In this document: in pieces, positions 57,191-64,000 of the stretch
Layout: each line of letters begins with the position of its first letter
How positions within the stretch are numbered: the stretch's first letter is position 1
NCBI RefSeq assembly: GCF_039555335.1
Contig: NC_092647.1
Location: forward strand, 15,672,094-15,736,093
Direction: 5' to 3'
Length of the DNA stretch: 64,000 nt
Source: Amphiura filiformis
Lineage: Eukaryota; Echinodermata; Ophiuroidea; Amphilepidida; Amphiuridae
Notes under the pieces: model-generated
Database searches by the model: none
What the model was told of the DNA's origin: nothing
What the model saw: only the letters and a program-made list of their open reading frames with translations
Program-made: the position numbers and the translations under genes

Positions 57191-57390
57191 TGCCAGGTTG
57201 GCACTTGCCAACTGCATGCCAATGTGGCATTTGCCAGGTTCGGCCAAGAAGAATGTGCAAGGGGTACGCACAACCAGGCATTTGCAGTCACGGGCCAAAT
57301 TGGCATTTGCCATCAATATCCAGAGTGTCAGAAATCATTGGCATCTGCCAATTGTACCAGGTTGGCAAGTGTCAATCTGGCAGGGGTTAG
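57185..57390. repeat. TGCCA/TTGGCA palindromic cluster
   Basis: About 14 TGCCA or TGGCA motifs in 200 bp, including TTGGCACTTGCCAA. The left part (GCCAGGTTGGCACTTGCCAA) is roughly the inverse of the right part (TTGGCATCTGCCAATTG). Could be a foldback element. Confidence 0.7.
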
Positions 57391-57439
57391 CATTATCATT
57401 TTTTGGTGATTTATAGATTTGTATTATTTTTGAACAAAA

Positions 57440-58140
57440 ATGAGATTTTTAGATGGTTTCCAGCGGTGGTTCCCAGTGTTTTAGGCTCCATATTGTTTTG
57501 AACATACAAAACATTGCATGATCTTTGTTTTCATTGGTTTTTGTAATTTGAATAAATCAAAACAATGATTTTGTATAAAAATTAGCTATTTCTGATGATT
57601 GAATTTCTTTTTCATGTGTTTTTAATTTTATTATTCTAATTTATTTTGGAACAAAAATGCAATTTTTGGATGGTTTCCTGTGGTGGTTCCCGGGGTTAGG
57701 CTCCAGGTCGTTTTGATAATAATTATGAATTTGCAGGTTTGTACTTTGATGTGTTTTTGTTATTTGTCAAGATTTAAATTATAATGGAACAAAAACAAAA
57801 TTCATTTTTGGATGGTTTCCTATGGTGGTTCCTGATGTTTTCGGTTCCGTGTTGTTTTGATAGTAATTGTGCATTGGTTGATTTGTGCTTTCATATGTTT
57901 TTGTTACTTTGCAAGATTTAAATTATTTTGGAACATTGAATGCATTTTTGGATGGTTTCCTGTGGTGGTTCCCGGTGTTTCGGCTCCGTGTTGTTTTGAT
58001 AGTAGGCCTACTGGTGCATTGGTAGTTTGGGCTCTCTCATTTGCAAGAATTAGGCCTAAATTATTTTGGAACAACAATGTATTGTTAGATGATTTCCTGT
58101 CCTGGTTCACGGTGTTTTCGGCTCCATTTATGCATTTTAG
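57440..58140 (+). repeat. About 140-bp tandem repeat (GGTTTCCTGTGGTGGTTCC)
   Basis: Units around the core GATGGTTTCCTGTGGTGGTT recur at about 57452, 57669, 57813, 57951 and 58088. The last three spacings are 136-144 bp. Each unit has a TTTTGGAACAAAAATG block. Confidence 0.85.
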
Positions 58141-58699
58141 ATTTGTGTTCAGTCGTGAGCTCCCTCAAATGCTGTTGTATGTGAAAGAGCTCTAATGACA
58201 AATTATCATACCAAACCAGTAAATGTGCACGTCGCAAAAAAAAGTAGATTTAAGATTATTCAGATGAAAAATTAGTGTGTGTTTCAGTCAAAAGTAAGAA
58301 GAAACGCCATTATTAAACTTAATTTTTTGTTTGCAATTTAAATAACACAATCTTAAAAATCACAATGAAAGATAAAACGGTTTTGTACACAATACCACGG
58401 AAATGGTGTACATATTGGCGTAAATCAACCGGGAGGTTGACAAGTATTGGCGAAGATTAAATTAAATGAGTTTTGAAATTTTCAGTCTTTTTTTAAATTT
58501 TGTTTACTTTTTTATGGCTTGAAGAACTGAATCGCGTATTACGCAAGTCACCACTCGCATGGCGCAGAGCGCCACGCAAAGTTCATTGCGCGTACCGGCG
58601 CGTAATTTTAGCGCAATCGCGGATAAGCCAAGTTGATTGATCGGTGACGCAAAATCACGCACGAGAAATGCATTATTTACGATCTGCATCATTTTCTAG

Positions 58700-59480
58700 C
58701 TCGGAAGGCGCGCGCGCAAATGGCTATCTTCTGAAGATAGCATTGCGGGCCTAATAAAGCAACAGAAAACATTTCACACATTTGAAAAACATCTCTTGTT
58801 AGGAAAGTTTGTTTTTGTTGTGTTTTGTTTGTTTGTTTTTCCACTATCTACTCAAGAGAGCGGTTTTTTTTATAATAAAATAGGCCTAAGAAAGTAAGAA
58901 AGGTTGACAATATTTTGTTATCTACCAATTTGAAACCGTATGAACTAATTTTTAAAAAAAATAAAAGAAGTCGGAAATTTCATTTGGTATATTTTTTGTA
59001 CTACATGTTTGTTGTTTGTTTGCTTGTTTGTTTGTTATCTACTCAAGGTAGAATTTACGGTGTGATTTGCAAATCATTATAGGCCCTTTGCGACATCACG
59101 AATCATGCATATGCTGTCAAAAAGACGCGCTCAAATCCTACTTACGGCCTGCATCATTTTGTCGGCACTCGCAAACGGCTTTACGGGCTTAATAAAACAA
59201 CGCAGAAAATATTTCACAAATTTAGAAAACGTCTGTTAGGAAAGTTTGTTTTGATGTTTTTTGTTTGTTTATAGTATTAGCCTGCTTGTTAGTTTTTCCG
59301 CTATCTACTCAAGTAAAATACAAAGAAATTGAGAAAGGTTGAATATATTTTGTCAGGCCTATCTACTGATGATAGCATTATAAAACCTAATGAAATAATA
59401 CAAAAGAAGGAAATTATAAGACTTAGCATGAGACGAGTCAAAAAGATAATTTGATATGTTTTTGTATATTTCATGTTTGT
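58700..59480 (+). repeat. Left arm of a large inverted repeat
   Basis: Contains TATCTACTCAAG, GTTTGTTTGTTTTTCC and GACTTAGCATGAGACGAGTC blocks, which reappear inverted in 63180-64000. A partial direct repeat of the first block follows at 59510-59700. ATAGGCCTAAG and TATCTACTGATGATA recur. Confidence 0.8.
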
Positions 59481-59699
59481 TTGTCTGTTTTTTTGTTTTT
59501 GAAAAACATCTGTTGTTAGGAAAGTTTGTTTTTCATGTGTTTTGTTTGTTTGTTTTTCCGCTATCTACTCAAGATAGTAGTTTTTTTAATAAAATAGGCC
59601 TAAGGTCTAAGAAAGTAAGAAAGGTTGACAATATTTTGTTATCTACTGATGATACCATTTGAAACCGTATGAACTAATATTTTAAAAAATCATAGAAGA

Positions 59700-61100
59700 A
59701 AATATTTCACAAATTTAGAAAACGTATATAGCCCCAGACAAGCAACGTGTATGATAAGTAGGCGTAAAACTAATTTTGGTGGGTTTAATTAAAATGATCT
59801 TCGGTTTATATATCAGGTAAAAAATGTACCAGTGTATATTTGAAGAATTAATACTTTCCAGCAAAATCATGAAACGTTTCATAATATTTTAAAAAGGCCT
59901 ACTAACGGTGCCTTAAATTAAATATTGTTGTATACGTTTTTCTAACATTTTCACAAATCATATCGGCTTACTGTCAATATCAATACGGCGTATTTTTATT
60001 CATAAACAAAACATTGATTATAATAAAAGTATTTTGTCAAAATCGGTAATAAATTAATTTAGGTTTTCTATTAAATATGTAAAACAAATGTTAAAAAAAT
60101 GTTTTTTAATAATTTGTGTTTGCTGGGTTCGTGCAAGATCTCGACAGAAAAAATACGTTGTATTTTATTAAGTAGCATTATTTATTATAAGGGCATTATT
60201 TATTATAAGGGCATTAAGGGCGTGTATAGGCTATAATCTTAAAATACAGGGTGATTTAAAATGAACTGTACCCAACTTCAAAAATTAAAATAAAATACTT
60301 ACCGACATTTAAATAATTTGTGTTTGTAGGCTGTAACAGGATATTATTGGTGAAAAAATCATGTATTTACCTCTAATGGTTTGGACGAAAAATACATTCT
60401 TAGAAAACACACCAAAAACGATGTTGCACACATGAGTATTTTAATCAAATATTCTGTTCTACAACGGTTTGATCACTCAACTGCCCTCAGACACTTTTAG
60501 TTCAAAATAAATTGCGCATGTTTATTTAAAAATGAAAATAAGATGAATTGATAAATGAATAAAATTAAAATTAAATACTTACCGACATTTAAATAATTTT
60601 ATGTAGCAAGCTGTAATAGGGTAGTAGGTTATGTTTCCTATTATTTGTGAAAAATTCTGTTCTCAATTACGAGTGATATTGCACCAGCACCATTTCTATT
60701 TGCATTTAAATTTCCCTCTACAATTTCAAGTCAACGAGTCCTTTGTTCTACATGTATTATTTACATGTAATCTTTGGAAACCTGACATTGTCATAACCGT
60801 CATAATATATTCAATTTAGTGATACAAAAGTTCAGCAGTTTAAAAAATTGTGAAATACATCGTTTTGTGTCAATTTTTATTTATTTCGTTTGTACATAAA
60901 TTAACACGGAATAAAGCTAAATTAACTTTGAAATCTGATTTTCTCAAAATCAACTGATTTTACAAAAATGATGTACGGCAAACGAAAAAATGATTATGTC
61001 GAATAACACCAATAATGAAACTGCTGTTGAAATATTAACCATCAAACGGTAGGTCTACTCGACTCATCTTACTCATGGTTGTAAAAGAAATAGGCCTATG
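59700..61100. other. AT-rich stretch between the arms
   Basis: ATACTTACCGACATTTAAAT occurs twice (60295 and 60576). GTGTTTGCTGGGTTCG at 60117 is a lone CCCAGCAAACAC terminus. No coding sequence recognised. Confidence 0.6.
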
Positions 61101-61106
61101 TAGCCC

Positions 61107-61472
61107 CCCCTCAACACAAAGGTTGACAACCACGAGATTAACCAAATCTTTCAAAGATCCCCTTTGCAATGATTTTTCATCAAATTTACCCCCCTTTTTC
61201 ATGCAAATTCGAGGTCAACAAATTAAATAGACCCTACACCATATTTTGCCAGTTTCACGATCCTTGCTTAGACTAGATCCTTCAGTCTTTCAACAACTAC
61301 GCACGGTCATCAGGTTAAAGCAATGTGAAGGATTGTGGGTAAATAAAAGGCGCCGCCATTAGAGGCCAGAAGGATTCAGGCTAGTCCTTGCTGCTGGTAA
61401 AAAATAACCCCTTTTCCGCGCAATTTCAATTTGGTAACTCTCATGGTTGTCAACTTTTGTGTTGACTAGGGT
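61107..61472. mobile_element. TIR element, CCCGGCCCCAACTCAACA family, copy 2
   Basis: Arms CTCAACACAAAGGTTGACAA and its inverse GTTGTCAACTTTTGTGTTGA with an interior like 37780-38215. It carries a nested insertion at 61269-61384. Confidence 0.8.
61269..61384. mobile_element. 116-bp nested hAT-like MITE with 8-bp duplication
   Basis: Flanked by TCCTTGCT at 61261-61268 and 61385-61392. Ends TAGACTAGATCCTTCAG and the inverse of AGAAGGATTCAGGCTAG. The sister element at 37780 has an uninterrupted sequence here (GTCCTCACTACTGG). An 8-bp duplication fits hAT transposition. Confidence 0.8.
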
Positions 61473-62275
61473 GCCAGGGTAGGCCTAAGGCCTATGTATA
61501 GTCATTTTCAAATAACCGCAATCTACAGCTGCTAGTATAAGTTCTGAAGAAAGTTTTATATTTTTTGCTGACATTTACCCGAACATTTATTTTAACCTAC
61601 GTCATGTATATTCCTGAAAACAGTCACCAGCATGTACTTTTCAAATAATTTAGCTGAAAAATGATTATCATACGAGTACGAGTTTAGCGAAAATAGTGAA
61701 TCATACAAGTATTATTAATGTGGCTGTGTACTCTACTCCCCATTCCAGAAAAATACAGAACTAATTTTTTGAATAAAAAAACATTATCCTAGTAATAAAA
61801 GTCAAATTTTGATATCTAGCCACTTTTTGAAAATAAGGGCCAAAAACATGCGTTTTTAGGGTGTTTTCTGTATGTTGTGATAATCAAGCCCAAAGACTTG
61901 AACTAAGAAAAATAACATTTTATGCCTTCTAATTTTTGGAAAAGACATGTTTCATTCTTATATAAAGCAACCATTTATTAAAGTAACACAAAAAAAGTGA
62001 AAATTAGATCAAAATTTCGGCATATACTGAAGATTTTAAATGCTTAGATTTGTTCCAAGTTTGTGATTTTCGTGACTCGGTTGTCAGAAAACATGCCGAA
62101 AATGCATGTTTTGGCTCTTTTTCAAGATATTAGTGAAATAGTGAACTTTTTCTTTTATCTCCAGTTAGGACTAACTAAAGGATTAGGATTTAGCTATGTT
62201 TCATTTGCCAAACAGGATAATATTTTTTAATCGCAAAAAAATTAGTTCTGTATTTTTCTGGAATGGGGGGTAGAC

Positions 62276-63165
62276 ACTGTTTCTTTCGCAAATTTGAGTA
62301 TTTACTTTGTTATGTTTTTCATAAATACAAGAAAAAATAATCCAGATTTGTTAACTCTAACTGTTCTATTTTGTGGATTTTATTTCACTATTTCACTTGT
62401 TTCCGCAATTTAGAAGGAAAGGAAATCTTTGTTGTACCATCGGGGTACACGCGAGGAACAACACATCGCGTTTTGTAGTCGCGCAATTTGTTAACGCACG
62501 GATACGCTACGCATACGCAACGATTATCTGCATGCGCTGCGCATCTTATGGAAGCACCACGGAAGCACTGATTTAAAAAAAAAACCTTGCGGTCAAAGGG
62601 CTCCGTTTTAGCTACTGTGATTTTTTTTCAAGTTCTCTCCCCCGATTTTAACATCAAGATATGAAAAGATTTCGCCCAAACTTTTCAAGGGGCTGTGGAT
62701 TTACTCGATGTTCACGTAATGTAAGGAAGAAAGACGAGAAATGCCGCATTCTCCTGTGATCTTTGATCAAAGTGCAAAATGTGACCACTTTAAACTTCAA
62801 CTGCCTTTATTTCAATGTTCATTTTCTCGGTAAAATGACGATTTAGGTACACGATAACTCAATGAATACAGCATTTATTAAGCAATTGTGCTCATCATAA
62901 AACGCATGATCGACTTAAGAAACGTTTTTCTCATTTTAGTCTATTTCCAATTTTAGGCATCATTTTGTGCAAATAGGCGTTTGTGAATTTTAAAAAGTAC
63001 ATTTTGATGCTTTATAGGCCTATGGTCAATATCTCAAAAAATAAGGCTAATATCAAAAAACTAAAAAAATTTTGGAAAGAGTGTTTTTTTTTGTTATGAT
63101 GTACAGAACAAAAATTGTCAAAAATTCATTTTGTAGGTAAAAATCAAACAAATAAAAACAGACAT
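62276..63165 (-). mobile_element. Inverted, partial copy of the CTGTGTACTCT element
   Basis: Reverse-complement similarity to 31050-31830, including AAATAGGCGTTTGTGAATTT and GCGCAATTTGTTAACGCAC. The outer end has been replaced by a smaller TIR element with ends GTGTACTCTACTCCCCATTC (61732) and its inverse (62275). Confidence 0.7.
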
Positions 63166-63179
63166 GGAAAATACAATAA

Positions 63180-64000
63180 TATACCAAATTATCTTTCCGA
63201 CTCGTCTCATGCTAAGTCTTATAATTTCCTCTTTTTTGTATTATTTCATTAGGTTTAAAAATGCTATCACCAGTAGATAGGCCTAACGAACAACCTTTCT
63301 CAATTTTTTTGTATTTTACTTGCGGAAAAACTAACAAGCAAACAAATAAATAAATAAACAAACAAAAAACATCAAAACATACTTTCCTAATAGACGTTTT
63401 CTAAATTTGTGAAATATTTTCTGGCCGTAAATAGGCTTTGAGCGGGTTTTTTGAGCAGATGATGCTTGGTGCCGCAAATCACACCGTAAATTCTACCTTG
63501 AGTAGATAACAAACAAACAAGAAATTGGTTCATACAATTCCAAATGGTATCATCAGTAGATAACAAAATATTGTCAACCTTTCTTACTTAGGCCTACTTT
63601 CTTTGTAATTTATCCCAAAAAAAAATCTTTAGTAGATAGCGGAATAAACAAACAAACAAAAAAAACACCTCAAAAACAACCTTTCCTAACAGATGTTTTC
63701 TAACTGTGTGAAATATTTTCTGTTGCTTTATTAGGCCCGCAATGTTATCTTCAAAAGATAGCCGTTTGCGCGAGCGCCTTCCGAGAAAATGATGCAGATC
63801 GTAAATGATGCAGGCCGTAAGTGGGCTCGTATCGCGCGTGTTCACAGATGCATGTCGCAACGGGTGATTTGCAAATCGCACTGTAAATGGTATCTTGAGT
63901 AGATAAAAAAACAAATAACAGACAAACAAACATGAAATATACAAAAACATATCAAATTATCTTTCTGACTCGTCTCATGCTAAGTCTTATAATTTCCTTC
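63180..64000 (-). repeat. Right arm of the large inverted repeat
   Basis: Inverse of 58700-59480 (GACTCGTCTCATGCTAAGTC at 63203 and 63967; GTAGATAGGCCTAACGAAC). The block itself is present twice, and the arm runs off the window end. Confidence 0.8.

Overview
The window is eukaryotic, AT-rich and intron-dominated. It is probably from an invertebrate deuterostome; an echinoderm is my best guess. This rests on a multi-domain C-type lectin gene with a farnesoic-acid-O-methyltransferase-like domain, long introns packed with short non-autonomous DNA transposons, and many copies of the palindrome TAGGCCTA. The species cannot be fixed from sequence alone.

One plus-strand gene runs from about 2.1 kb to 54.9 kb. 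I built it from 23 confident exons plus one doubtful last exon. Every intron is GT-AG except one GC-AG. The intron phases chain without a break, and the 23 exons add up to 3105 nt, exactly 1035 codons. The 5' end lies upstream of the window. Domain order: CTLD-A (its first part is missing), CTLD-B, CTLD-C, Pro linker, CTLD-D, FAMeT-like domain (Methyltransf_FA type), Pro/Thr linker, CTLD-E, PAN/Apple domain, Pro-rich linker, CTLD-F, then the broken start of CTLD-G. The sugar-site motifs differ. CTLD-A, B and D carry QPD (galactose type), CTLD-E and F carry EPN with WND (mannose type), and CTLD-C has lost the motif. The product looks like a multivalent, mannose-receptor-like recognition protein.

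The gene has been reshaped by local tandem duplication. Exon 4 has two dead copies downstream. The 3' half of exon 18 is copied in frame. The acceptor and first bases of exons 21 and 24 are each copied.

Layout: 1-5 kb holds CTLD-A, a 146-bp tandem repeat and nested MITEs. 5.3-8.5 kb is a reverse-strand RTE-like LINE with frameshifts. 10.4-11.1 kb is a relic that may belong to another LINE. 12-16.6 kb is CTLD-B with a 965-bp TIR element. 16.6-23 kb is a duplicated GC-rich repeat block, one copy of which was hit by a 2.3-kb TIR element. 23.1-27.2 kb holds elements flanked by TTAA. 28-37 kb is CTLD-C among MITEs. 37.7-44.3 kb is CTLD-D and the FAMeT-like domain. 45.3-48.9 kb is a homogeneous 66-bp minisatellite of about 55 units. 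48.9-54.9 kb is the compact 3' part of the gene. 55-64 kb has no recognisable gene and is repeats, including large inverted arms.
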